DNA from: Blasia pusilla
Taxonomy: Eukaryota; Marchantiophyta; Marchantiopsida; Blasiales
Reading direction: 5' to 3'
Length of the DNA stretch: 64,000 bases
NCBI GenBank assembly: GCA_050084515.1
Contig: CM114274.1
Coordinates: 11,160,001-11,224,000, forward strand
Shown: piece after piece, positions 46,489 to 58,119 of the stretch
Layout of the letters: each line of letters begins with the position of its first letter
Numbering within the stretch: position 1 is the stretch's first letter
Position numbers and translations under genes: made by a program
The notes under the pieces: model-generated
Told to the model about the DNA's origin: nothing
Seen by the model: the letters and a program-made list of their open reading frames with translations, nothing else
Databases searched by the model: none

Positions 46489-47964
46489 CTTTTTTATTTA
46501 TTAAAAGACGAGGATTGGAAAAGGACTAATTTATTTTTTCAAAATTAATAAAAGAAAATACATGAAAACTTGGCTAGAGCCAAGTTAGATGTATTGTAAA
46601 AAAAATTGATCTGTCTTATCTTTTTTCATATTTTTTCAAATTAAACTTTATTCATTGTGTGTCCTCTAATTTCACATTTCATTCTCCGAATACAATTTTT
46701 TTCATTCCCAATCATCTCACCCCCATTGCACGGGCAAAAAATTACTAGTAGGGATAGAAACCATTATTCATCAATATATATTCATCAATGTTATCCACTA
46801 GTGGATAAGACATGGTCAAGTTTATTATGTTAAATTTATATTTTAGAACTGTTTATTTTAAAGTTCTTACATCACATATTTTAAACTCTCTCCCATGCCA
46901 TATGTCTTAGGCTTCAAAGTGAAAGCACCAAATCTTGACAAAGAAACAAGGTTGGGGGTTTTTCCCTCAATTGTACATCACATGGACATGCCAATTAGTT
47001 TTAGTAAAAAAACATTAACACATGAAATTGTGATGTAAATTATTGTAATCTTATTATTTAAAATAAAACAACTATCCTCTTTTAATCATATTCAGGAGAA
47101 CCTTCAAATACAATGAATTATCCTTTTCCTAGGTCCCTACTAATTCAACAAAGGAGTTAAACTTTCCTCCTCCAATTCCCAAACATGATCCATTTAATAT
47201 GTTTTCAAACATATGTCAAATTTCATGAGGAAATTTTTTATTGGTGTTCCCTTTTTCTTCTCCTTTTCTAACCTTTCTTCTAGTATCATGAATGGTTTCT
47301 ACCACTTCCTCCAATGTTGATTTCTTTTTCCTGGTCTTTTCTTTGTTATTATTCTTACTTTCTCCCCATCTACACTCCTATATATTAATTGGAGGATATC
47401 TTTTTTTCTTAAATTCCTCTCTTTAACAAGTGTATGCTCCAAAAATCTCTTTTTTGATATGGTGAGCCACTTTAGTAAATTAGTATATATCTCTTATTAA
47501 AATCTTACATACCATGCATCCCACGGAGATGGGAACTTACTAGTATATGCTATTGCATGAGATGAAGAATGTCCACCAAATTTATTTTTACGTTTATAAT
47601 AGTATCAAGAATGCTTTCCCTTTTTTCCTATGTTCATTACTTTTTCTCAAGTTTCAAATATTTTCTATTATTCTTATTCTTTCCTTTCTCCATTATTGAA
47701 TAGGCATGGTCACAATGACTTAAGAGATCTTTTGACCTCCAATATTTTTGGATGGATATTTTTAGGTAAAATAGTTTTCACTATTAGAATTTTCCCCTAT
47801 AATGTTATGGATAGCTAAAATTTCTAATATTATATAAGTATTATGCACTAGGAACCATTATAAGAACTTGCCCAATGGGATATTACCTGTAGGTAAGGAT
47901 TGGTGATTAGATTTTAATTTCTTGGAAAGGGATCTTTGTATTCAAAAATTTTAAGTGGGGTCTT
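46489..47964. other. AT-rich intergenic DNA
   Basis: No gene or repeat recognised. Long A/T tracts and short unsupported open frames only. Confidence 0.6.
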
Positions 47965-48255
47965 GACACCAAGATTGCACGGAAACGGACATTGTCAAGT
48001 CCATCTATGCGACGGACATACCTAGCCCACACCCGAGCCCGCCGCGCAGACCCGGGCTGACAGATCCCGCACCCGTTGCATGGCCTACGGCAAGCCTGCA
48101 ATGGGTGTGTGCTCCGTCAGCCGAGGTCTACACAGGCTTGGGTGCGGGCTGCGTGTACCCGCGCTTGCACGGACATGTCCGTCCATAGGATGGACATAAG
48201 TCCTCGGACATGCCCATGTCCGCAGACACACACTTTGTCGATATCCAACCCTACT
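47965..48255. repeat. GC-rich imperfect inverted repeat
   Basis: In otherwise AT-rich DNA, two arms of about 120 bp fold back on each other. Matching words include GGACGGACAT, CCGCACCC, GACCCGGGCTGACAG against its opposite-strand partner, and CACCCGTTGCA against TGCAATGGGTG, with the centre near 48085. It could be a foldback or MITE-type element; no target duplication was found. Confidence 0.6.
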
Positions 48256-50289
48256 TGACACATATTCTTTTATGAGAATACGTCTTAAGACTTTTTGCAT
48301 ATATGATTTTTTCTAATCCATGGATATTAGCACCCTCAAAGTCCAAAGCACTTAATATGATACAATGAGGACTACTAAAATTAGAATGGTTGTAACAATT
48401 TTTAATTTAAGATTTAGAGATTTGAAATAACTTTAGTAAGAAAATGTAAGAGTATTTATTAGAATGTGATGGATAATACCATAATTAGGTGCGTAAAAAT
48501 ATGAGATAGATATATGTTGAAAATTGGGATGGGAGAAACCATAGGGGAAAAAGGACTCATCGAAGGTTTTTCATTATATTGAATATAAGAAAATTATCAT
48601 GTAAACCAGCCTTAAATAAATAAAGATAAATACAAGTAAACCTAATCATGATCTAACTTCGAAAGATGACTCCAATAATTCTCATATCCCCAAAATATAA
48701 TAGCCTATGTTAACATCAATTACATTAATACATAAAAATACAAAATTTTATGATCAAATAAATAAATTTAAAATGGAATCTTACTTCCTGTCATTTTAAG
48801 GAAATAATTCTCCAACTGATAAAAAAATGTATTGAAAGTAGTACGGGCAGATGTATGCATATTTTATTAATAAGATAAATTTAAATTTAGAAGGATTCTA
48901 CATTCCTGGATTGGAAGGAGGAAGGAGAAATTGGAGAATCAAAGATTAATATAATAATATGGAAGGATGGATGTATAAATTATTAATCAAATAAGAGAAA
49001 ATTAATTTTATATGGATTTTGCATAGTTGGGGGTGAAAGAAGGGAAAATAGGTGGATTTTTTTTTTAATGAGTTTTTGTTTCTTTTCCTTGTTTTCAACT
49101 TGAAAATATGGGAAGGGGTGAGGGGGAAAAGAATTTGACTTTCAAATAAGAAACTGGGTCTATATAGAAAGCACACAAGTGAGATTGGGATCTTCATGGA
49201 TGAGGGGGGAATAAATGTATTTCCAAATAATGTTGTTAACACATGACATCATCTTGATTTGCATAACGCATGACATTTTAAGAGTTGAAAATTTTGTAAG
49301 ATTTACAAGCTATAAGAGACTCTTTCTTTTAGTGAAAAAATAAAAAGTTTAGATATGCAATGTATTTTTATTAATCTTTGTTTCACTTAATCTCCACAAT
49401 TAACAACGTCTGATTTTAAAAGATTCATATGCTACCGAGTCTTGAGTTTTTCCAATATTTTTTCTCCATTGCTAGAGATTTTTTTCTGAAATTCCAAACC
49501 ATTTTTTTATCCATCCTTCGATTTTTTTTCTAGAATTTCCAATCCATATTTCTTGGATTACCAAAATATGCGTACAGCTATAGAACCAAAATTTAAAATT
49601 CTCCACATGTGAAGTCCAATTGCAATCACAACTCTTCTTATGACCACAAAAGTGATCATAAAAACATTTGCAGGCATCCCTCGGAACAACATAACATAAA
49701 TTTAACAAAGATCTTTTGGTGTTGGTGCCATGAAAGAAGTTTTGGATCAAAAATCCTAAAAATAGGATATCTATGATCTACTAACCATGACATAGATTTA
49801 CCATAGTCACAGAATTGGATCATTTTATTTCAATTGTTGGATAAAATTAAACTAGTATTTTTGCTTGAGAGAAATCCTCTGAAGTCTCTAGATAAGACCT
49901 ATATTGGTTTTCCCTTGTATCTCCCTTCTTGATGAAACAAAGGGTACGTTATTCAATCACTATAACTTCTTGATACTAGCCACCCACCAAACTCATTCTT
50001 CGTATATGCGCTATTTGTACTTTTAAGAGGATCCATCCATACTCTCTTTTTATCTCTTTTATCCCATCTTCCTTCTTATTTTATTAAAGGGAAGATGAAG
50101 ATGTTAGGATTTCATATAAAATTTCTGCAGTACTAAATCTTTCCTCCATTTTTTTCATTTAGTTGTAATTATGGTTAGTTCTACAAACTATGGTTGGAAG
50201 TTCACCATGGTCATAAGTCTCCCACTTCGGTTAGAATACTAGTTATTTCTTAACCATTCTTGTTAGTTCTAGTTATGTTAATTGTGCTC
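48256..50289. other. AT-rich intergenic DNA
   Basis: No gene recognised. Several short open frames on the minus strand (for example 48946-49242) are low-complexity and unsupported. Confidence 0.6.
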
Positions 50290-50579
50290 ATGGTGTGTTG
50301 GCCTACCCATGTTGTGTCGGTTCGATGTGTTGCCTTGCTCTTAGTGTGCTGGCCTTGTCACAATCTTTTAGGATAGATCGGAGAGATCTGGTAGAGCGCC
50401 TTTGCGAGTAGAGGAGGACAGGCTCAAGAGGTCGAGGATGACCTGTTGAGGTCTTGGGAAACCTGAGAAAGCATGTTTCCCCTTCGTTTCGGCTCATTTG
50501 GAGTCATATAGAGAATCTTACTATTTTGGGTAAGTTTCCATATTTGGTAGAGTTGACTTTCCACTTTAGGAAGTGGCCC

Positions 50580-51245
50580 TTGATCCGCTACAGCGGGTCA
50601 AGAGCCAAGAAGGTGACCTGCGAGCATAGGTTACTAAGGAGAGAGCTTGGGAGAGAGAAGGGGGTATACCTCACGGAGAGAGAGCTTGGGAGCTCATTGT
50701 CTCTTTATTGGAGCTCTTGGTATGAGGCGGCGGAGCTATGGTCTTGCTTGCCTTGTGTGTGTAACCCAAGCCTCTCATTAGGAGAGTGGGTTTGGTTTGA
50801 CATGAGAGAGAGTGCACACCATGGAGAGATTGGTGTGAGACATTGATGTGACATCTACATGATTTACAAAGAGAGAATGCGGTGAGTGAGAGAGCTTCAT
50901 GGGGGAGTTCCCTGGTCACTTGCTGGTTTTGCAGGTTGGGGATCGTATTCCCTGTTCAGTGGTTCATGGGAGTGCTCACCGGAGCAAAGCCGTGCGAGTT
51001 TGTTGTTTTACTTTGCTGATTTTTGTACGCGAGAGTGGCACGCGGAAGTGCTGCCCAATTTTTTGTAGGGATTGAGTATGGGGCAGGTTGCCCCATACCG
51101 GTGCTCTCGGGAGCACCGTGTAGCTTGCTGGTTTGTTTTGTGACAGGTTTTCAATTTTCGTTGGGAGAAATCAGCGCGAAAGCGCTGCCCCGTCAATTTT
51201 TTGTGAACAATCGAATGGAGAAACCAATTTGACAAGGTCATAGAT
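50580..51245 (+). mobile_element. Divergent relative of the hairpin LTR family (candidate)
   Basis: Hairpins GATCCGC/GCGGGTC, GGTGACCTGC-type, GGGGCA/TGCCCC (about 51080) and GGTGCTC/GAGCACC (about 51100) occur in a row, and AGTGCTGCCC with ATTTTTTG occurs at about 51045, like AGTGCTGTCC with GATTTTTGG in LTR copy 1. A second related block (AGCGCTGCCCCG) follows at about 51180. Overall similarity is weak, so this is a tentative fourth member. Confidence 0.35.
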
Positions 51246-51599
51246 CGGGAAGTGGTGTATGTTGTTGAAGAAACGGTGCTAGATTTGGAGATTGGAGCAC
51301 TTAGTTATGATCATTTTTGTTGTGCTGCCATAGCCACCGTTCCAAGGTGTGAGATGAAATCTCCAAAATCCTTGGGTAAAAATCCTTGTTGATAGGTAGA
51401 AAAATAAAATCATGTTTCATCCTAGGTGATAGGACAAAGGGAAATTTCAGTTGAAGTAAGAATTTTATTTTTGGGGGTGTTGATCCTCAATTTTAGGAGA
51501 GAGTTGTGAGAGGCCCTCAAACTGCAATCTGTCAGAAGGGGGGCACTCAAGTAGGAGGACAAAATAGAGAAATCCGGGTTTTCAGGGGCTCATTTTAGT
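51246..51599. other. Unassigned spacer
   Basis: No gene recognised; mixed composition between the candidate LTR and the GC-rich island. Confidence 0.4.
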
Positions 51600-52690
51600 G
51601 GGAAAAAAAATTTGGGGGAAAGGGGGGCCCGCTGGCGAGCCGCCTCCGCCGACCGCGACTATCGCCCAGCTTACGCCGCCTGACTGCAGCAGTCTGCCGC
51701 TGCCGCATTTGGCACCTACCCCACTTTGCTGCTCGTTGACCCCGCACTTTAACCAGCCACGTTTGGCTGCGTCGCCGTCCGACTCAGTTGCTACTGCCGG
51801 GCCTGTCCTGCCGCGGCCTGAAACTGCCGCCGGGCCTGTTCCTGCCGTATGTACAGCCAACCCGACGCCGTACCGGCGCCCGGCGCCACGACTTATGGCC
51901 CACCGGCCGACGCCCGACTGCTGCGCCTTCCGGCGCGTTTCTTGCTGCTACGGACGAGCCATTGCCGTCCGGCGTAGTCGTTGTGCGTGACAAGCACCTT
52001 GTGGCCGCCCATGATGCCTAAACGCCGACCGCTACCTGCGGCTGTCGACTGCGTAGCTCCGCCGCCGACTTACCTGCCCAGAGTTGCGTCCGGCCGCGCT
52101 CGTATTTTGCGGCTCCGCCTTGCAGTTTCCGGCCGCGTTTACGCCGTTTATCCTTATCGCGTTCCTTGATCTTGACCTTACTATGTCCACCTTACGTAGT
52201 CAGTTGGGTCTACCATAGTTATGGTCGTCAGTCGCCATTGTTGAGCGGCAGGTGCCGTTGCTCAATAGACGGCTATGATTAAACGACCATCAACTAGCAG
52301 GAGTTTGCGCCGCCACTTACCTTTTGGTTCACATAGGATTGTTGGCACTCACATATTCGCAGTGTCAGCTACGACATATTCGCGTCTAGATGGTGATTTG
52401 GTTCCGCTGCCGCCACGTATTTGTTCCGGCCACCGTTGCTCCATTTCTTCAACGACCTATGATGATAGATGATTTCCATGGATTGATGGGGTCGGAGTTT
52501 CTTTTCTACTTTGCGATGTCTTGAGGGGTAGCTGCTTGACGACGATCGAGTACCGTGCCCTGACGTCCATAGCCGCAACGCACCGTCGATTGCCGCACTC
52601 CATTCCCGAGTACTGTACCGGTTGTAGCCGTTCCGTGCCGCGAGTGCCACACCGTACCGCTAGACCCGCACCGCACATAGAGGAGAGTTG
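51600..52690. other. GC-rich island with low-complexity open frames
   Basis: CTGCCG and GCCGCC words are frequent from about 51630 to 52180, giving a Pro/Ala-rich open frame at 51598-51990. The product matches no domain I know and composition alone explains the frame. It may be the untranslated leader or a decayed gag of a retroelement. Confidence 0.4.
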
Positions 52691-53404
52691 AGCATTATCT
52701 GTACCAGAGGAGTGCGACTTGCTGATTGGAGGAGTTTGTCTTCACTACCGAGTTGGGGTCGAGATTTGAAGTTGTTGAGGAGCGACACAGAAATTTATTC
52801 AGGTTACCAATTATGGTATTTTGCCCTGCACGTGTTAGGGAATTTCGGGTATTGGGCAATTATTTGGGGATATTGGGTTTCCTACAGATGCTGAGAGCAT
52901 CGTTGATGTATGGGTTTAGGGGACATAGACCTGTGTGGGATGTCTAGAGTCGGGGATGGTTTGTCGATGAGACGATAGATCAGTTGATTTTCCGTACCAT
53001 GCCACTTGTTGCCACACGTCACACGTCTCGGGGAAAGAGAGTGTAGACTGAGTGCCGCATGGTTGAGTTGATTGATTGAGGGATTACTCACGAGGTTGAG
53101 AGTGATCGTGTGAGAGGGGCACGAGGGTCACCACGGCGTGGTCATCACGGTGAGGGACTGGGAGAGGCAAGGTGGTGGATCGGAGAGTAGCTCTAGAGGG
53201 TTTACCCGGAGTACGCTACGGTGAGGTTTTGAGAGTCTCTACGTAAGAGACCACCTCAGTCTCTTTCTATGTCATCTTTAGACAAGGGGGAGAGTGTAGA
53301 GGAGTGTGCTAGTGATCCACCGCACACATTGAGTGCTCCTACCAGTTTGGTGTACGAGATGGACGACCGGGGTAGAGGACTGCGTAGGTTTTCGGGTGCT
53401 GTAG
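52691..53404 (+). other. Possible retroelement 3' end with polypurine tract
   Basis: Plus-strand frames with several stops match no domain I recognise. At about 53283-53295 AAGGGGGAGAGTG is a good polypurine tract, and the following TGTAGAGGAGTG could be the start of a 3' LTR containing the repeat at 53405-53592. This fits the end of a gypsy-type element but is inference. Confidence 0.35.
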
Positions 53405-53592
53405 GCGTGAGCCTCCCAACTAACTCACCTAAACTACTAACATTCTCAAGTCATACACGTGACCCCTACTCGGAAACCGCCATATATCCACCAACATGCT
53501 ACACATGAAAGGAGTCTACACTCGTCACCATCACTACACCCATCTAACACCAACAACTACCCGATACCCAACACTCTCAATCACACAAGATA
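53405..53592 (-). repeat. Inverse copy of the 25259-25445 repeat
   Basis: Same ordered words as at 25259-25445 on the opposite strand. This copy lacks the CACTA transposon that borders the other. Confidence 0.7.
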
Positions 53593-53789
53593 AGTGCGGG
53601 AAAAAGGACTCGATTGGGTAACCTGATCACGCCCTCCAACCTACGGCAACGTCAACACTCACTCCTCCTAAGGGTAAGGAGGAGTGAGGATCCACTCACT
53701 CCTCCTGAAGGCCTTATGGAATCCTCTCGTCATGTTTTGCTCGTAGACCTGGTTATCTGTGTAGAACCGTGTGAGCGTCTAGCCAAATT

Positions 53790-55170
53790 GCTTCCTTGTA
53801 TAGATCCTTCGATAGAAAGATCATGCATGCGTTTGGGTATCTTCTACGACCCGGCTCATTAGAGTGCCCCACGGGGGAGTTAGCTCGTAGACAGGCTTCT
53901 TGGCCGATTGCCTTTGGTGGAGTAGGTCTCATAGCGACTGAGTTAGTGGCATCTTCAGCTTTTTTAGGGAGTTGGGCCAGTGTAGCACCCCTCAATCCTT
54001 TGCTCCCGATTTTTGGTTAGGGATAGACCGCTACTTTTACAATATGTTTCCCAAGTTGAGGATCGTCTCTTCCCACTTCAGTCTTCACTCACAACTTGTA
54101 GAGACTCCCTTCTTGTTGAGGCTAGAGCAGTTCTTCCCCCTTTCTCTTCCCTAGTTACCTCCGGACATTCTGGGCTCCAATCTTCTTTGATGGAAGCCCA
54201 CTTTGATGCATTGTTTAGAGCTACTATGTCGGACGGGAATATCCCCATGGAGGTTTGGGCCCATACTCGCTCTTGCTCCGGAAAGGGGGCAGACTCATGG
54301 GTGGGGGCTCGTCCCCTCATCCCGGCATCGCACCACTTACCTACACTACAACAATGCCATTCCGACTGGGCCTGCCCCAACCATCGGTGGTTGGTTTGAC
54401 ACATTGCGAGTGTCGCTGGAGTCCGGATCCACTTGGTGTGCATTTGGCACGGTGTCCAGTTGGGGGTGAGAGGATAGCCACTCACGATGCAGTGCGGGAT
54501 ATTGTGTTCTCTATTGCTCGGGAGAGTGGATTCTATGTACAGAGAGAGAGGCACTACTCCATGCAGGATTCCCTTATCTGTGCTGATCTCTACATGACGA
54601 GGGAGTCTGAGGTGGTGGTAGCGGATGTTGTAGTGACGGATCCTATGTTGGAGGCGGTGCGAGCCCAAGTGGTGGCACAAGGGAGATTGCTAGAAGGAGC
54701 GGCGGCGGCGGTGGTCAAGAAGACCCACGTTTATAGTCGACTTCATGACGGACATCAATTTATCCCCCTAGCCATTGAGATGTACGGGGCTATGGGGGAG
54801 AGGTTTGACTCGTTCCTTATGGATTACGCCCATCATCTCCAGTCGAGAAATGGGTTGTCCTTAGCCACTGCGATACTTTATTGTAGGCAACGGGTCTCCA
54901 TAGCTTTGCAGCGTGCCTAGGCAAATGGGCTTTTGCAGCAGGCTCAGGCGGTTGGAGACGCCAACGCTAGAGGCCCTCTTAGTAGTAGTCATAGTTCTTT
55001 AGGTGTTGCTGATATTATCTCTGGTGTTGGTGATTTTGGTCGTCAGGGGGGAAGGCCCCCTTCTTTCTCCTCGGGGCCGGTTTTGGCCCCTTGAGGTTTT
55101 TTTTGGCTCTCTATGCCCCCATATTTGTATCCTAATGGGTTTCCCATCCTATTTTCTATTTATTATTACA
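53790..55170 (+). pseudogene. LINE 3' end with restriction-like endonuclease, copy 1
   Basis: Starts with thumb-like text after a missing reverse transcriptase, RRQASWPIAFGGVGL and ASSAFLGSWA (about 53890-53980), then after frame changes near 54015 and 54250 a long frame to 54920. This contains a Cys/His cluster, CECRWSPDPLGVHLARC, GGERIATHDAVRD, and a PD-(D/E)xK-like core DLYMTRESEVVVADVVVTDP (about 54588-54650), then FIPLAIEMYGAMGERF. Cys-His plus restriction-like endonuclease at the C-terminus marks the non-LTR lineages that cut with such an enzyme. The 3' non-coding tail to about 55170 is shared with copy 2. The 5' part, including the reverse transcriptase, is missing, as is usual for truncated LINEs. 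Confidence 0.7.
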
Positions 55171-55229
55171 CTTTTTTCTTCACCCGCACTTCTCCTTGTG
55201 CGACTCAACTATGTGCAGCTACGTGGCCA

Positions 55230-56316
55230 TGTTGTTAGGCATACCATCCTATGCACGCCCGTGGCTCCAACCTACTACTCCCGACTCCCAACGTCCGCTC
55301 CCCGATCCGGCCCCTTCGTCCCTCACAACACACTCAGCCCTCTCTCCTTCCTTTCTCGTCCCTGCTTGACACGAACTAGAGCCATAATGGCTCCTCCCGC
55401 ACCTCCGGCTCCTGGACATCACCATGTGGGCCCTGCCCGACTCCGTGGCCCTCCGGTCCCTCGTCCGTGACCTAACCCTAGACTGGCCGCGCCCTAACCC
55501 TAGACCGACCGCGCCCTAACTAGCTAGCTCCTCGGCGGCTGCAAATGTATGAACACACACTCTCCTCTATCTCCTTCCCGACATCGGCCATTCTCCTTTC
55601 AACGCTACACCCGAGCCTCCTGTCCGCCACTCTGCTGCTGCTCTACTCTAGTCCGCTACCCACGAAAAATCCGAGAAAAATGAGTAGCGCTTCCCCGTAC
55701 TGCCTCCCCGACTGAAAAATGACAAACACAACGCCAACCAGCATCTCCAAGTGCTCCCAACCAAAGCAACTCGCTTGCCTACCTACAAAAAATGAATTCC
55801 CACCTGCCCTCTCGCATCTTTCTCATGTAAAATCAAGAGTAGTAAAAACGGCTCATCCGACCTAAAACTCCACTCATGAATCTACATTGGTATATTGAAC
55901 CACATCCACCCTCTGCTATGAGGGAATCCGGATGCTACCACCCTAACTCCTACACACCCACACACGTCTATGCAAGAGAGGTGCTCCTAAGGCTCAACAT
56001 GAGAAATATGGCTTGAGAAAGCCATCTCTCTCACTCTTATACCCTTGGGAAGAGCCAAAAAGCTCTTCCCCCAAAAATAGCCCTCCCAATAGTAACCTAT
56101 GTGCACAGGTTACAGGGTGATCGTTGACTCGATCAACAGGTCACCTGATGGACTAAAACCAAAATAGGGAAATTGCAATAAACGACGTTCCTGACACAAC
56201 AGACCTGTCGCCAACCTCATCCGACATCTCGGGACAAAGTTACACCCAAACAACCCGCTGACTCACTATGCCATTGACGCGATAGAACTCTACGTACGTC
56301 AAAATAAGATGTGACA
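55230..56316 (-). mobile_element. LTR-like element, copy 3
   Basis: Aligns with copies 1 and 2: words such as CAACTCGCTTGCCTACCTAC, AAGAGTAGTAAAAACGGC, CCGGATGCTA and GCAAGAGAGGTGCTCC occur in order. It ends (plus strand) AAGATGTGACA at 56316. Hairpins are retained at about 56000-56146. The TATA box region reads CTCTTATACCC, a weakened form. The left boundary is placed at TGTTAGGCATACC (55229), which would complete a TG...CA element, but this is uncertain. No internal coding region adjoins it, so it is probably a solo LTR. Confidence 0.6.
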
Positions 56317-57120
56317 TCATTTAAAGCCTATTTAAGGGACTTATTATATCAAATCACTTACCCATTTTAAGAGATTGAGTGGACTTTGTATTTGTAGAAA
56401 TTGATTGATCTTGGGAGCTTATTGTCCCTTTGTTCAAAACTCTAGTGCTCCTTGCCTTAATTGCAAGTAACCCTACTCTCTCATCCTCACTCTCACCACA
56501 AGCAAGAGTGGGTTTTAGAGAGAGAGAGAGAAAGATGAATTTCTATTTTACAAACTCCCTTATGAGTCTCCATTGCCTCTATATAATCAAGATTGAAAAA
56601 CTGCTCATAGCACTTGTAGTTTATGTCAAGCTCATTATAAGCATAAGGAGGAGCTACAAAAAGGTTATAAGATGAAATATCTTTGATCTGATTCTTTGAG
56701 GGTTGAGCTACTTTCTAGGCATAATTTTTTCAAGTGATCATATCAAAAAATTATTACTTTCCTTAGAGCCAAGCAAGATATGTTCGCACAAACTCAACGA
56801 GTTTGGGTTCGGGAATGTGAAACCCCTTTCTACTCCTATGGAACTAGGAGATCTCAATCACATTCTGTGTGGATACTAAACCACTTGAAGGTGATGAAGT
56901 TAAACGCTATCAACAAGCATTGGGTTCACTACTTCACCTTTCAAATAGTTTTGCAAAACATATGGCTCATCCATGGGTTTAACATTGGGAAGGAATTAAG
57001 CATATCTATTGATATCTTCCAAGCAAAAAAGATGTTGTACCAAAATATGGAGGAAAGAATACAAGCTTGCAGCATGGAGGGTATAGTGATGCCAATCGAG
57101 GAGATTGCAAGGAGACACGC
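56317..57120. other. Unassigned sequence before the copia scrap
   Basis: AT-rich. A plus-strand open frame from 56780 runs into the copia RNase H scrap, but its first 110 codons match nothing recognised. Confidence 0.4.
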
Positions 57121-57480
57121 ATTTTCCTTGGAGTTTATGCCTTTGTATTGTGGAGGAGCAATGGTATCCTGATCAAGTAAAAAGCATACCACAGTTCCAA
57201 GTTCTTCAGCAGAATTGGAGTATGTAGGTGTGAATAGTGCTCCCAAAGAAGCTCTTTGGCTTATTAAGGCACTAGAGGAGGATTAGAAGATCCAACAACC
57301 TTATGGAATCCTTATTCATAAGGAAAATGCATGAGTCATGCATAGTCGTTGCAAACAACATTGCTCAATGTGGTAGCACGAAGCATTTCGATATTCGACA
57401 CCAATTCATAAGGCAACGTATTGAAATGAAGTAGATAGCATTGAAGTATCACCATACATTGCATATAGCGGCAAAAATCT
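57121..57480 (+). pseudogene. Ty1/copia RNase H scrap
   Basis: The plus strand encodes SSKKHTTVPSSSAELEYVGV followed by SAPKEALWLIKALEED (57172-57285), the copia RNase H block with its SS-AE-EY motif. Weaker remains to about 57480 resemble the cDN-SAI...HF-R segment. A TGA replaces the usual Trp codon at 57170-57172 and further stops follow. No LTR or other copia domain is nearby. It is unrelated in detail to the copia element at 41-46 kb. Confidence 0.75.
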
Positions 57481-57814
57481 TCTCAAGACCACGTATGAAG
57501 TTGAAGTTCATCTTTTTAAGGAACATGTTGGTCTTATCGAGAGCAAGCCCTTTCAAGCCTCGCTCATGGAGGAAAAGTAGTAAAAGTTTGGGTTAGTATT
57601 AGAAGACTTGAATGATAAGTTATTCTAGTTCGCTCTCCACATTTCCCCTCCATAAGTAGTGTGAGGTTCCAAGTTGTATATAGGGGAGTGGCATTCCCTT
57701 CCTTTACACAAACTCTCTCATTTCCATGATCTTCTAGAGAAACCTCCTAGCATGTCTCCTAGCATACCGGGTCAAAGAAATGACGTACTAAGAATTAGTC
57801 GAATAAAATTTGCA
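57481..57814. other. Unassigned spacer
   Basis: No gene recognised between the copia scrap and the 80-bp tandem duplication. Confidence 0.4.
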
Positions 57815-57974
57815 TTTATTCCACACAATACATTGCAGTGGTGGTGTCTTCTTCTAGGGTTTGGAGTGCCCTTTCTCACTTAAGAAGAAGTGGGTTTATT
57901 CCACACAATACATTGCAGTGGTGGTGTCTTCTTCTAGGGTTTGGAGTGCCCTTTCTCACTTAAGAAGAAGTGGG
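57815..57974 (+). repeat. Exact 80-bp tandem duplication
   Basis: 57815-57894 and 57895-57974 are identical. Each unit starts TTTATTCCACACAATACATT and ends GAAGAAGTGGG. Confidence 0.97.
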
Positions 57975-58119
57975 TCTAGACTCATGAGGGATTGACTCTT
58001 CACTCCGAGTGCGCCAGCTGTTGCGGCTTCCTCCTCTCCCGCCTCCCCTCGCCGGCGCGTGTGGCGGGCCTGCGCGATGTTCGTACGCTGCGGTGAGGAA
58101 AAGGCTGCGTTTCACCGCC

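Noticed and set aside
51598-51990. Pro/Ala/Cys-rich open frame of 130 codons
   Set aside because: Explained by GC-rich composition; opposite strand is equally open and no domain is visible.
53614-53862. Stand-alone plus-strand gene before LINE copy 1
   Set aside because: It overlaps the decayed LINE in another frame and shows no recognisable motif.
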